From the NCBI GenBank assembly GCA_902493085.1, contig CABUOH010000112.1, positions 1 through 5,180 of the forward strand: a DNA stretch of 5,180 nt, read 5' to 3'. This stretch comes from an uncultured Sutterella sp. Its GTDB lineage: Bacteria > Pseudomonadota > Gammaproteobacteria > Burkholderiales > Burkholderiaceae_F. A program made the translations under genes and the position numbers. Under the pieces are notes generated by a model. That model was not told the DNA's origin, searched no databases, and saw only the letters and a program-made list of their open reading frames with translations. Position 1 is the first letter of the stretch. Each line of letters begins with the position of its first letter. Positions 1 to 5,180 of the stretch are shown one piece after another.

Positions 1-141
1 CTGAAAAGACCGATGCTTTACCGTACCAAACACCGTACCAAATCCGGCTGCACCAAACACTAAACCCGTACCTGTCGATGCGGCACGGGTTTTTAGTTGG
101 GCGCGGAATTGGTCGGCAAGTCTGTCGTGGTTTAGAGGCAC
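1..141 (-). CDS. Possible start of an unrecognised gene after prmC, cut by the left edge
   Basis: A minus-strand frame stays open for 47 codons from a GTG at 139-141 to the window edge. It lies in the same frame as prmC, two codons past the prmC stop. The predicted peptide begins MPLNHDRLADQFRAQLKTR and continues into a Gly/Thr/Val/Phe-rich stretch (about residues 24-41) that could be a membrane segment. There is no clear Shine-Dalgarno sequence; GAG about six bases upstream is the best on offer. I recognise no family. Two things argue against it: the frame crosses a terminator-like hairpin at 62-94, and the plus strand has a competing reading, a C-terminal tail of 20 codons ending at TAA 61-63 directly before that hairpin. 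Forty-seven open codons is also within chance expectation at this base composition. Confidence 0.25.
   Translation of the reverse strand, partial: MPLNHDRLADQFRAQLKTRAASTGTGLVFGAAGFGTVFGTVKHRSFQ
62..94. terminator. Terminator-like hairpin downstream of prmC
   Basis: Arms 62-72 and 82-92 pair over eleven positions with one internal A/C mismatch (70/84) around a nine-base loop. On the plus strand the 3' arm runs into five T (90-94), the better terminator form, which would suit a plus-strand gene ending at TAA 61-63. On the minus strand the stem is followed by TTTAGTGTTT, a weak T tract, so it may also end prfA-prmC transcription, starting about 55 bases after the prmC stop. It may serve both strands. 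Confidence 0.45.
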
Positions 142-147
142 GGTGAC

Positions 148-978
148 TCAGTCATCCGCCTTGCGTCCCATTGTCACGCGGTCGTTGCCGCCATAGTCCC
201 GTACGGTGCGAACGGCCGCAAGCCCGGAGGAGCGAAAGAGTGCGGCGACGTCGGCTCCTTGATCCCAACCGTGTTCGACAAGGAGCCAGCCGCCGTGGCG
301 GAGATGCTCCATGGCATGAGTGGCGATTTCTTCTAGGCAGGAAAGGCCGTTGCCGCCGTCAGTCAGTGCTCCTTGAGGTTCATGCCGAAGGGCAGGCAAA
401 TGCTCATCGTCGCATCGGATATAGGGTGGGTTGCTCACGATGAGGTCGTAGCGGGAATTGTCGGGAACGGCCTCCCACCATGATCCTCTTCGAAATTCGA
501 CACGGGCACCGAGGGCATGGGCATTGTTTTTGGCAACGGCAAGCGCATCTTCGGAGGTGTCGGTGGCGGTTACTCGCGCTCCCGGACATTCTTTGGCGAG
601 CGTGACGGCGATGCAGCCACTGCCTGTTCCCAAGTCAAGAATTTCAGGGTTTTTCGGAGCGACGATCAGCGCTTGCTCGATGAGGACCTCGGTGTCGGGA
701 CGGGGAATGAGAACGTTGTGGTCGACGGTAAAGTAGCGCCCGAAGAATTCCTGACGGCCGGTGAGGTAGGCGACTGGAACACCGTCAAGGCGCATGGAGA
801 CGTAGACGTCAAACGTCATGATCGTGGTTTCAGGCAGTTCTTCGTCATCGTGAGCGATTAGATATTCCTTGGGCTTGTCCAGGATATGGGCGAGAAGGAT
901 CATCGCTTCAAAGCGGCCGATCTTTGGAGTCGCTTCGCCTATCAGGGCGCGGATGGTGTTGAGCTTGACTTCGTTCAT
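148..978 (-). CDS. prmC: Peptide chain release factor N5-glutamine methyltransferase PrmC (HemK)
   Basis: This cytosolic enzyme transfers a methyl group from S-adenosylmethionine to the side-chain amide of the glutamine in the GGQ motif of release factors RF1 and RF2, which improves peptide release. The 276 residues match the roughly 277 of E. coli PrmC. The N-terminal helical substrate-binding domain covers about residues 1-75. The family segments GVPVAYLTGRQEF (66-78) and IPRPDTE (91-97) follow. SAM motif I is DLGTGSG (115-121), and the catalytic NPPY is at 183-186, where the target glutamine is held. The C-terminal DYGGNDRV (261-268) is also typical. The ATG start gives the expected N-terminus, though no strong Shine-Dalgarno sequence is visible. 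It begins 18 bases after the stop of prfA, which encodes its substrate, so the two are almost certainly co-transcribed and perhaps translationally coupled. Identity is secure; no residue is missing. Confidence 0.97.
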   Translation of the reverse strand: MNEVKLNTIRALIGEATPKIGRFEAMILLAHILDKPKEYLIAHDDEELPETTIMTFDVYVSMRLDGVPVAYLTGRQEFFGRYFTVDHNVLIPRPDTEVLIEQALIVAPKNPEILDLGTGSGCIAVTLAKECPGARVTATDTSEDALAVAKNNAHALGARVEFRRGSWWEAVPDNSRYDLIVSNPPYIRCDDEHLPALRHEPQGALTDGGNGLSCLEEIATHAMEHLRHGGWLLVEHGWDQGADVAALFRSSGLAAVRTVRDYGGNDRVTMGRKADD

Positions 979-996
979 GACGCGATACGTGCTTCG

Positions 997-2073
997 TTAG
1001 GCCAGCGAGGCGAGCTGTTCCGCCTGGTGCTGTGTGGTCAGGGCTGTGATGATTTCCTCGAGATCACCGTTCAGGATGGCCTCTAGGCGATAAAGCGTGA
1101 GATTAATACGGTGGTCCGTCACGCGGCCTTGGGGGTAATTGTACGTGCGGATTCTTTCGGAACGATCCCCGGACCCGATCAAGCTCTTGCGCTCGCTGGC
1201 CTCTTTGGCCTGCTGTGCGGCTACTTGGGCTGCGTGGAGTCGGGAGGCCAGCACGGCCATGGCACGTGCCTTGTTTTGGGTTTGGCTTCGCTCGTCCTGG
1301 CACTCGACCACCATGCCGGTTGGCAGATGTGTGATGCGGACAGCAGAGTCCGTCTTCTGGACGTGCTGACCGCCAGCGCCGGACGCACGGAAAACGTCAA
1401 TGCGAAGATCGGCGGGATTAAGGTCAATCTCACTGATTTCATCGAGTTCGGGCAAAACGGCAACAGTGCAGGCTGAAGTGTGCACGCGCCCCTGACTTTC
1501 GGTTGCGGGGACACGTTGTACGCGATGGCCTCCCGATTCAAACTTGAGCTTGGAATAGGCGCCTTCACCGATGATGCGGACGATGACCTCCTTGTAGCCT
1601 CCGAGTTCGCTGTCGTTTTTGGAGACGATCTCAGTTTGCCAGCGATGGTCTTCGGCGTAGCGCAGGTACATGCGAAGCAGGTCCCCGGCAAAGAGGGCGG
1701 ATTCGTCGCCGCCGGTGCCGGCACGAATTTCAAGGAAAATGTTTCGGCTGTCGTTGGGATCCTTGGGCAGGAGCAGGATCTGAAGCTCGCGCTCAATCAC
1801 GTCGAGTTTTTTCTGCGCCTCAAAAATCTCCTCTTGGGCGAATGCCTTCATCTCAGGGTCTTCCAACATTTCCTGAGCGGTTCGGATATCCACGTCGACG
1901 GCTTCGAGTTCATGATGCTTCTTCACGACGGGTTCAATGTCGGCGCGCTCTTTAGTGAGCGCGCGAAATTTCGACATGTCGCTGGCGCAGGTGGGATCAG
2001 CGAGCATGCCGTCGATTTCTTCGAGACGGCGTGCAAGCTGACGGAGTTTGGAACGCATGTTGTCGTTGATCAT
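997..2073 (-). CDS. prfA: Peptide chain release factor 1 (RF1)
   Basis: RF1 recognises UAA and UAG stop codons in the ribosomal A site and triggers hydrolysis of peptidyl-tRNA. With the start chosen here the protein has 358 residues, against 360 in E. coli. Visible motifs are the helical domain 1 with LLPKDPND (about 101-108), [16 protein letters not shown] (about 117-132), the stop-codon-reading PAT tripeptide (189-191), GGQ (234-236, bases 1366-1374) and the RF1 C-terminal block [13 protein letters not shown] followed by [17 protein letters not shown] rather than SPF marks RF1, not RF2. The frame is open upstream to a TTG at 2199, but those extra 42 residues match nothing in the family. ATG at 2071-2073 is preferred because GGA lies about ten bases upstream and the length fits; ATG at 2056-2058 (353 residues) is the alternative. 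The GGQ glutamine is the substrate of PrmC, encoded next. Confidence 0.97.
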   Translation of the reverse strand: MINDNMRSKLRQLARRLEEIDGMLADPTCASDMSKFRALTKERADIEPVVKKHHELEAVDVDIRTAQEMLEDPEMKAFAQEEIFEAQKKLDVIERELQILLLPKDPNDSRNIFLEIRAGTGGDESALFAGDLLRMYLRYAEDHRWQTEIVSKNDSELGGYKEVIVRIIGEGAYSKLKFESGGHRVQRVPATESQGRVHTSACTVAVLPELDEISEIDLNPADLRIDVFRASGAGGQHVQKTDSAVRITHLPTGMVVECQDERSQTQNKARAMAVLASRLHAAQVAAQQAKEASERKSLIGSGDRSERIRTYNYPQGRVTDHRINLTLYRLEAILNGDLEEIITALTTQHQAEQLASLA

Positions 2074-2230
2074 GATGGCATTGTCCGTCGATGAGGGCGC
2101 ATAGGCCGAAACCATGCGGCTGGAGAATGGATGAATGAGAAGTCTTCGGTCTCTGAAGACGGAAGGAACTGTGATTGGTGCGAGGCGCGTTTGAGGCAAT
2201 CTGCCTGAATGCTGCCATACGTAATATTAG

Positions 2231-2249
2231 TGCCGGCTCCTTGCCGGCA
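2231..2249. other. GCCGGC stem-loop in the prfA leader
   Basis: A perfect seven-base-pair GC-rich stem, TGCCGGC/GCCGGCA, encloses a five-base loop. On the minus strand the loop reads AAGGA, resembling a Shine-Dalgarno core, but no start codon lies at a usable distance. No T tract follows on either strand, so it is not a standard terminator. It could be a leader structure, a protein site, or a scattered repeat of this genome. Confidence 0.5.
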
Positions 2250-2307
2250 TGAGAATCTTACTTCACGCAGGAAGAGCATGCGTGTTCGGTACCCTGCGAG
2301 AGGCTTG

Positions 2308-2337
2308 ATACAACAAGAGGAACCCGTAGGTTCCTCT
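2308..2337 (-). terminator. Probable hemA terminator with a UACG tetraloop
   Basis: The perfect nine-base-pair stem AGAGGAACC/GGTTCCTCT (2316-2324 with 2329-2337) lies 38 bases past the hemA stop. Read on the minus strand the loop is TACG closed by C-G, which in RNA is a UNCG-class tetraloop, an unusually stable type. The minus strand continues TGTTGTAT, a broken T tract. Stem strength and position favour a rho-independent terminator or attenuator for hemA; the imperfect T tract suggests some readthrough into prfA-prmC. Confidence 0.6.
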
Positions 2338-2375
2338 AGAGATGATCGTTGAACTGAACGATCCACTTGTCCGAC

Positions 2376-3665
2376 TTAACGGTCGTGACGGCGGTAGAAG
2401 CGGTTGAGCAACCGTTCCATCAAGTCGCGGTCTTCGTCATCAAGCCCTTCGCCGTTGCGAAGCAGAATCGTTGGATCGTGCGTGAGCTTGTTGGTAAGTC
2501 CGTGGGCAAGCATCTGTAGAACTTCCTCAGGGCTGTCGCCGTGGTGAAGATGACGCAGGGCTCGCGAAAGTTCGGCTTCGGCAAGCAGATGCGCTCGGTC
2601 GCGAAGCGACTGAATGAAAGGGACGGTCTCGCGTTGCCGCAGCCATTCGGCGAAGTCGCTCATGCGAAGACTGATGATGGTTTCAGCCTGCGTGATGGCG
2701 GCTTGACGGCTGGCCATGCCCTGATTGACCACCTTGCCAAGGTCGTCGACGGTGTAGACGTAAACATCGTCGAGCCGGTCGATTTCGGGTTCGACGTCGC
2801 GTGGAACGGCGAGGTCGACGATGAACATCGGTCGGTGCTTGCGCTCATTGACGGCGCGTTCAATCATGCCCAAGCCGATGATCGGCAGGGCGGAGGCCGT
2901 GCACGAGACGATGATGTCGTAGTTGGCGATCTTCTCGGGCAGATCGGCAAGTCGGATGGCGTCGGCATGCACGGTTCGCGCGAGCACTTGGCCGCGCTCC
3001 AGGGTGCGGTTGGCGATCGTGATGGATTTTGGCTGTTGGGCGGCAAAGTGGGCCGCGCAGAGCTCGATCATCTCGCCGGCCCCCACAAAGAGGACGCGCT
3101 CGTTATTGAGACTTCCGAAAAGACGAAGCGCCAGGCGTACGGCAGCGGCAGCGAGACTTACGGAGTTCGCGCCGATGGCGGTGGCTGTACGCACTTCCTT
3201 GGCAACCGTGAAGGTGGACTGGAAGAGATGGTTGAGCATGGTGCCCAGACCATGGGCGTCGCGGGCCATTTTCTCGGCCTTTTTCATCTGGCCGACGATC
3301 TGCGTTTCTCCGAGCACCATGGAGTCCAAGCCGGAAGCTACCCGGAAGGTGTGCTTGGCAGCCTCTTCCTGCGTGAATGTGTAGATGTGCGGTTCAAGTT
3401 CGGCGCGGCTGACGTTCTTGCGTTCGCAAATGAAGCCGAGTACGGCGTCCCGGGCAGCGTCCGCGTCTTCGGCGGTGCAGTAGATTTCGGTGCGGTTGCA
3501 GGTAGACAGAATGGCGGCCTCGCGAATGCCGCCCATCTGCGTGCAGGAGAACCGCTCGCGCATGTGGCCGATGGTTTCGGCGATTTCTTCGGGACCAAAA
3601 GCTACGCGCTCGCGGACGGAGACCGGGGCGGTAGTATGGTTGAGACCTATAGCAAGAAGATGCAT
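2376..3665 (-). CDS. hemA: Glutamyl-tRNA reductase HemA
   Basis: The enzyme reduces the glutamyl group of charged glutamyl-tRNA with NADPH to glutamate-1-semialdehyde, the first committed step of the C5 route to tetrapyrroles and heme. It acts in the cytosol as a V-shaped dimer. From the chosen ATG the protein has 429 residues, near the 418 of E. coli. It opens MHLLAIGLNHTTAPVSVRERV, the standard N-terminus. STCNRTE (54-60) carries the catalytic cysteine Cys56. GLDSMVLGE (112-120) follows; VGAGE (194-198) and ANRT (218-221) form the NADPH-binding domain, and DLAVPRDVEP (284-293) is a conserved block. The C-terminal helical dimerisation domain starts near residue 310. The frame opens nine codons earlier at a TTG (3690-3692), but the family alignment supports ATG 3663-3665. 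Neither start has a recognisable Shine-Dalgarno sequence. Upstream lies a divergent promoter region; downstream a probable terminator separates it from prfA. Confidence 0.96.
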   Translation of the reverse strand: MHLLAIGLNHTTAPVSVRERVAFGPEEIAETIGHMRERFSCTQMGGIREAAILSTCNRTEIYCTAEDADAARDAVLGFICERKNVSRAELEPHIYTFTQEEAAKHTFRVASGLDSMVLGETQIVGQMKKAEKMARDAHGLGTMLNHLFQSTFTVAKEVRTATAIGANSVSLAAAAVRLALRLFGSLNNERVLFVGAGEMIELCAAHFAAQQPKSITIANRTLERGQVLARTVHADAIRLADLPEKIANYDIIVSCTASALPIIGLGMIERAVNERKHRPMFIVDLAVPRDVEPEIDRLDDVYVYTVDDLGKVVNQGMASRQAAITQAETIISLRMSDFAEWLRQRETVPFIQSLRDRAHLLAEAELSRALRHLHHGDSPEEVLQMLAHGLTNKLTHDPTILLRNGEGLDDEDRDLMERLLNRFYRRHDR

Positions 3666-3692
3666 CGCGTCGGGGATGAAAAGAGGGAGCAA

Positions 3693-3774
3693 CGAAAAAG
3701 TTGCAACAATGTTTAATAATGCGCGAATTATATAGGGCTCAACGTTGTGTATAGCTTAAGAAGGAACGACTGTC
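3693..3774. promoter_or_regulatory. Divergent promoter region between hemA and the DUF697-like gene
   Basis: This AT-rich gap lies between the 5' ends of two divergent genes, so it should hold promoters for both. On the minus strand a perfect TATAAT (3727-3732) could be the hemA -10 box, placing the transcript start near 3720, but a good -35 hexamer at normal spacing is missing. An alternative minus pair is TTGAGC (3737-3742) with TATTAA about 18 bases on. For the plus strand TTGCAA (3701-3706) with AATTAT (3726-3731) is possible but poorly spaced. Two eight-base palindromes, GTTGCAAC (3700-3707) and CAACGTTG (3740-3747), have centres 40 bases apart and could be operator half-sites or chance. 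Confidence 0.45.
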
Positions 3775-3782
3775 GGGAGGAG
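3775..3782 (+). promoter_or_regulatory. Strong ribosome binding site
   Basis: GGGAGGAG lies four bases before the ATG at 3787, the clearest Shine-Dalgarno sequence in the window. It fixes the start of the DUF697-like gene and shows that this gene is really translated, in contrast to hemA and queC, whose starts lack such a site. Confidence 0.8.
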
Positions 3783-3786
3783 CTTT

Positions 3787-4284
3787 ATGCGTGATGAACG
3801 GGCGGATGTCTCAGCGGGCGAGCTTGCGCTTGCGGCCAGAAGAGCGCGTGCGGAAGTGAACCGGCGTGCGCTGTTGAGCGCAGGCGCCGTGTTGGTGCCG
3901 CTGCCTGGCTTTGATGTGGCGGTGGACGTCGGCGTGCTCGTGAGCATGATGAACGCTGTCAATCGCACTTTCTGCCTGAGCCCGGAACAGATTGAGATGC
4001 TCGGGATGGATGAGCGTGCGGCGGTTTATGAAGCGCTTACCGGGGTTGGTGCGGTAATGGCGGGCAGGTCCGTAACGGGCGTTGCTGCGCTTACAATCGT
4101 TAAGCAGCTTGGCAGCCGATGGTGCGCGGGCAAGACCGCGCGCTGGCTGCCGATTGTCGGGCAGGGGGCCGCAGCGGCGCTTTCCTACGGCCTCGTCAAG
4201 TGGCTTGGAGAGCAGCACGTCCGCGAATGTCTCGCGGTGCGCAGCCGCGTATCGGCGTTGTTGCCGTATGAGAAAGCAAAATAA
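3787..4284 (+). CDS. Small DUF697-like (YcjF-type) membrane-associated protein
   Basis: The 165-residue product has a charged N-terminus with basic residues around 18-27 and then three hydrophobic, glycine- and alanine-rich stretches: about 28-52, containing the turn [13 protein letters not shown]; about 82-105; and about 119-139, containing [15 protein letters not shown]. The Pro-Gly turn followed by an aspartate-bearing hydrophobic helix, and the later IVGQ segment, resemble the DUF697 domain found in YcjF and in proteins tied to GTPases. This assignment is from memory of the pattern and is moderate. There is no signal peptide; the tail ([14 protein letters not shown] onward) is polar and probably cytosolic. 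The function is unknown in the family. A strong ribosome binding site supports the start. Only 13 bases separate its stop from the preferred queC start, so the two are probably one transcript, but no metabolic link to queuosine is known to me. Confidence 0.8.
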   Translation: MRDERADVSAGELALAARRARAEVNRRALLSAGAVLVPLPGFDVAVDVGVLVSMMNAVNRTFCLSPEQIEMLGMDERAAVYEALTGVGAVMAGRSVTGVAALTIVKQLGSRWCAGKTARWLPIVGQGAAAALSYGLVKWLGEQHVRECLAVRSRVSALLPYEKAK

Positions 4285-4297
4285 AAACGCAAACATC

Positions 4298-5023
4298 ATG
4301 AATGAAATGAATGCAATGAAAACCGTCCGCCGTGGCGCAGCCATGGTGCTCTTTTCCGGAGGGCAGGATTCCACGACGTGTCTCGCGTGGGCGCTTTCGA
4401 ACTTTGAACGCGTGGAGACGCTGGGGTTTGACTACGGTCAGCGCCATGCGGTTGAGCTCGAGTGCCGAACAACAGTGCTTGAAAAGCTTCGCCGTTTCAG
4501 GCCAGAGTGGGAGCAGAGGTTGGGCGAGGACCATATGCTCGACATGGGGCTTTTGGGACAGATCAGTGATTGTGCGCTGACGCGTGAGCAGGCGTTGCGC
4601 TTTATGGAGAACAACATTCCGAACACCTTCGTGCCAGCGCGGAATTTGTTGTTTTTTACGTTCGCGGCAGCACTTGCGTATCGACGCGGCATTTCCACGC
4701 TGGTGGGCGGCATGTGCGAAACCGACTATTCCGGATATGCGGATTGTCGCGACAATACCCTGAAGAGCCTGCAGGTCTCGCTGTCGCTGGGTCTTGATGC
4801 GCCGCTTGTCATTGAGACCCCCTTGATGTGGCTCGACAAGGCTCAAACTTGGGAGATGGCCGAGGCACTGGGCGGCAGAGCCTTGGTTGACGTGATCCGT
4901 TTCGATACCCATACCTGCTATTTGGGAGATCATGAGCATCGGCATGAGTGGGGGTACGGATGCGGTGCGTGTCCAGCCTGTCAGCTTCGTGCAATGGGAT
5001 GGCAGCGTTATTGCGAACGCTGA
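4298..5023 (+). CDS. queC: 7-cyano-7-deazaguanine synthase QueC
   Basis: QueC converts 7-carboxy-7-deazaguanine and ammonia to preQ0 with ATP, a step towards queuosine in the wobble position of the tRNAs for Tyr, His, Asn and Asp. Counting from ATG 4298 there are 241 residues (231 in E. coli). The PP-loop SGGQDST is at 20-26, FDYGQRH at 44-50, NTFVPARN at 109-116 and [13 protein letters not shown] at 140-152. The zinc site is formed by Cys207, Cys222, Cys225 and Cys228. The longer loop [15 protein letters not shown] in place of the short E. coli loop is, as I recall, usual in alpha- and betaproteobacterial QueC. The start is uncertain: in-frame ATGs lie at 4268, 4298, 4307, 4316 and 4343, none with a good Shine-Dalgarno sequence. 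4298 gives a plausible N-terminal extension and sits 13 bases after the upstream stop, suggesting coupled translation. The frame extends further upstream to 4082, but that part overlaps the DUF697-like gene and is not conserved family sequence. Confidence 0.96.
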   Translation: MNEMNAMKTVRRGAAMVLFSGGQDSTTCLAWALSNFERVETLGFDYGQRHAVELECRTTVLEKLRRFRPEWEQRLGEDHMLDMGLLGQISDCALTREQALRFMENNIPNTFVPARNLLFFTFAAALAYRRGISTLVGGMCETDYSGYADCRDNTLKSLQVSLSLGLDAPLVIETPLMWLDKAQTWEMAEALGGRALVDVIRFDTHTCYLGDHEHRHEWGYGCGACPACQLRAMGWQRYCER

Positions 5024-5041
5024 AGGGTGTCGACCAGCAAA

Positions 5042-5071
5042 GGGCGGCGTTGCAAGGCAGCGCCCGTTTTT
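5042..5071 (+). terminator. queC rho-independent terminator
   Basis: GGGCG (5042-5046) pairs with CGCCC (5061-5065), and the inner part extends through TGC/GCA with small bulges around an AAG loop. A five-T run follows at 5067-5071 after one G. It lies 18 bases after the queC stop and before the oppositely oriented tRNA gene, so it fits as the end of the DUF697-queC transcript. Confidence 0.7.
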
Positions 5072-5107
5072 GCCGGCGAAAACGTGATGTCGAGCGAATG
5101 AGAATAC

Positions 5108-5137
5108 AAAAAAAGCAGGCTGCCTTCGCAGTCTGCT
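5108..5137 (-). terminator. tRNA transcript terminator
   Basis: Arms 5114-5123 and 5128-5137 form a ten-position stem with one A/C mismatch on the minus strand and a GAAG loop. On the minus strand the stem ends in a run of seven T (complement of A 5108-5114). It begins ten bases after the CCA end of the tRNA, the expected place for its rho-independent terminator. Confidence 0.85.
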
Positions 5138-5147
5138 CCTTGTTGCA

Positions 5148-5180
5148 TGGTGGCTGGGGACGGAATCGAACCGCCGACAC
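5148..5180 (-). tRNA. 3' part of a tRNA gene, probably tRNA-Phe, cut by the right edge
   Basis: Read on the minus strand, the sequence gives a GTGTC variable loop (5176-5180), a T arm GGCGG-TTCGATT-CCGTC (5159-5175) with one G-T pair, the 3' acceptor strand CCCAGCC (5152-5158), discriminator A (5151) and an encoded CCA (5148-5150). The GTGTC variable loop and discriminator A match proteobacterial tRNA-Phe as I recall it, but the anticodon lies outside the window, so the amino acid is an inference. A T-tract terminator follows. The 5' acceptor strand should read GGCTGGG. Confidence 0.85.

Larger units (their letters stand above)
2074..2375. other. Structured hemA-prfA intergenic region
   Basis: This 302-base gap holds no gene I can support. 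It contains a run of inverted repeats: GATCGTT/AACGATC (2344-2350 with 2357-2363), the strong hairpin at 2316-2337 (listed separately), CGCAGG/CCTGCG (2266-2271 with 2293-2298), TGCCGGC/GCCGGCA (2231-2237 with 2243-2249), AGGCA/TGCCT (2194-2198 with 2202-2206) and GTCTTC/GAAGAC (2142-2147 with 2155-2160). The promoter for prfA, if separate, should lie here. TAATAT on the minus strand just past the GCCGGC hairpin is a possible -10 box but has no good -35 partner. A 98-codon minus-strand frame spans the gap but resembles no protein I know. Confidence 0.6.

Noticed and set aside
1480..2094. 204-codon plus-strand open frame opposite prfA
   Set aside because: Antisense shadow of prfA, whose own motifs are intact throughout.
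2074..2199. N-terminal extension of RF1 to a TTG start (400 residues)
   Set aside because: RF1 proteins are about 360 residues and begin with the helical segment here starting near [11 protein letters not shown]; the extra 42 residues match nothing.
2541..3716. 391-codon plus-strand open frame opposite hemA
   Set aside because: It is antisense to a clearly conserved hemA, its product resembles no family, and long antisense frames are expected in GC-biased coding DNA.
3693..3786. preQ1 riboswitch upstream of the queC transcript
   Set aside because: I looked for the compact preQ1 pseudoknot pattern and saw no matching stem, loop and A-rich tail.
4082..4297. N-terminal extension of QueC to 4082
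   Set aside because: It overlaps the DUF697-like gene almost entirely in another frame, and the QueC family begins shortly before the SGGQDS loop.
4196..4945. 249-codon minus-strand open frame opposite queC
   Set aside because: Antisense to a conserved queC; the product has no recognisable domain and no ribosome binding site.
1..5180. Mobile element, CRISPR array, toxin-antitoxin or defence system
   Set aside because: No transposase, regular spaced repeats, terminal inverted repeats with target duplication, or defence-type protein motif is visible; the tRNA end shows no nearby integrase or attachment-site duplication within the window.

Overview
The window looks like a housekeeping chromosomal segment of a betaproteobacterium of the order Burkholderiales. 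A Sutterellaceae-type gut lineage is possible, but that is a guess from recalled protein resemblance, not from any search. The grounds are the gene order hemA, prfA, prmC, the close match in length and motifs of the four recognisable enzymes to proteobacterial families, a QueC of the form I recall from Burkholderia relatives, and a moderately GC-rich base composition.

Layout. Positions 1-147 hold a short ambiguous stretch: a minus-strand reading frame open to the left edge, overlapped by a terminator-like hairpin. On the minus strand, reading right to left, come hemA (glutamyl-tRNA reductase), a 302-base gap rich in hairpins, prfA (peptide chain release factor 1) and prmC (release factor glutamine methyltransferase). 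prfA and prmC are 18 bases apart and surely co-transcribed. A strong hairpin with a C(UACG)G tetraloop lies just after hemA and probably stops or thins hemA transcription before prfA. A divergent promoter region at about 3693-3774 separates hemA from a plus-strand pair: a small DUF697-like membrane-associated protein with a strong ribosome binding site, followed 13 bases later by queC (7-cyano-7-deazaguanine synthase). queC ends in its own terminator. It converges on a minus-strand tRNA gene, probably tRNA-Phe, which is cut by the right edge and has its own hairpin-plus-T terminator.

How the genes relate. All the recognised genes touch tRNA or translation. HemA uses charged glutamyl-tRNA to begin tetrapyrrole (heme) synthesis. 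RF1 ends translation at UAA and UAG. PrmC methylates the glutamine of the RF1 GGQ motif. QueC makes preQ0, the precursor of queuosine at the wobble base of GUN-anticodon tRNAs. The hemA-prfA-prmC order is classical, so this theme is not evidence of a new system. I found no mobile element, CRISPR array, toxin-antitoxin pair or defence locus. The least explained parts are the structured hemA-prfA gap, the DUF697-like gene beside queC, and the left edge.
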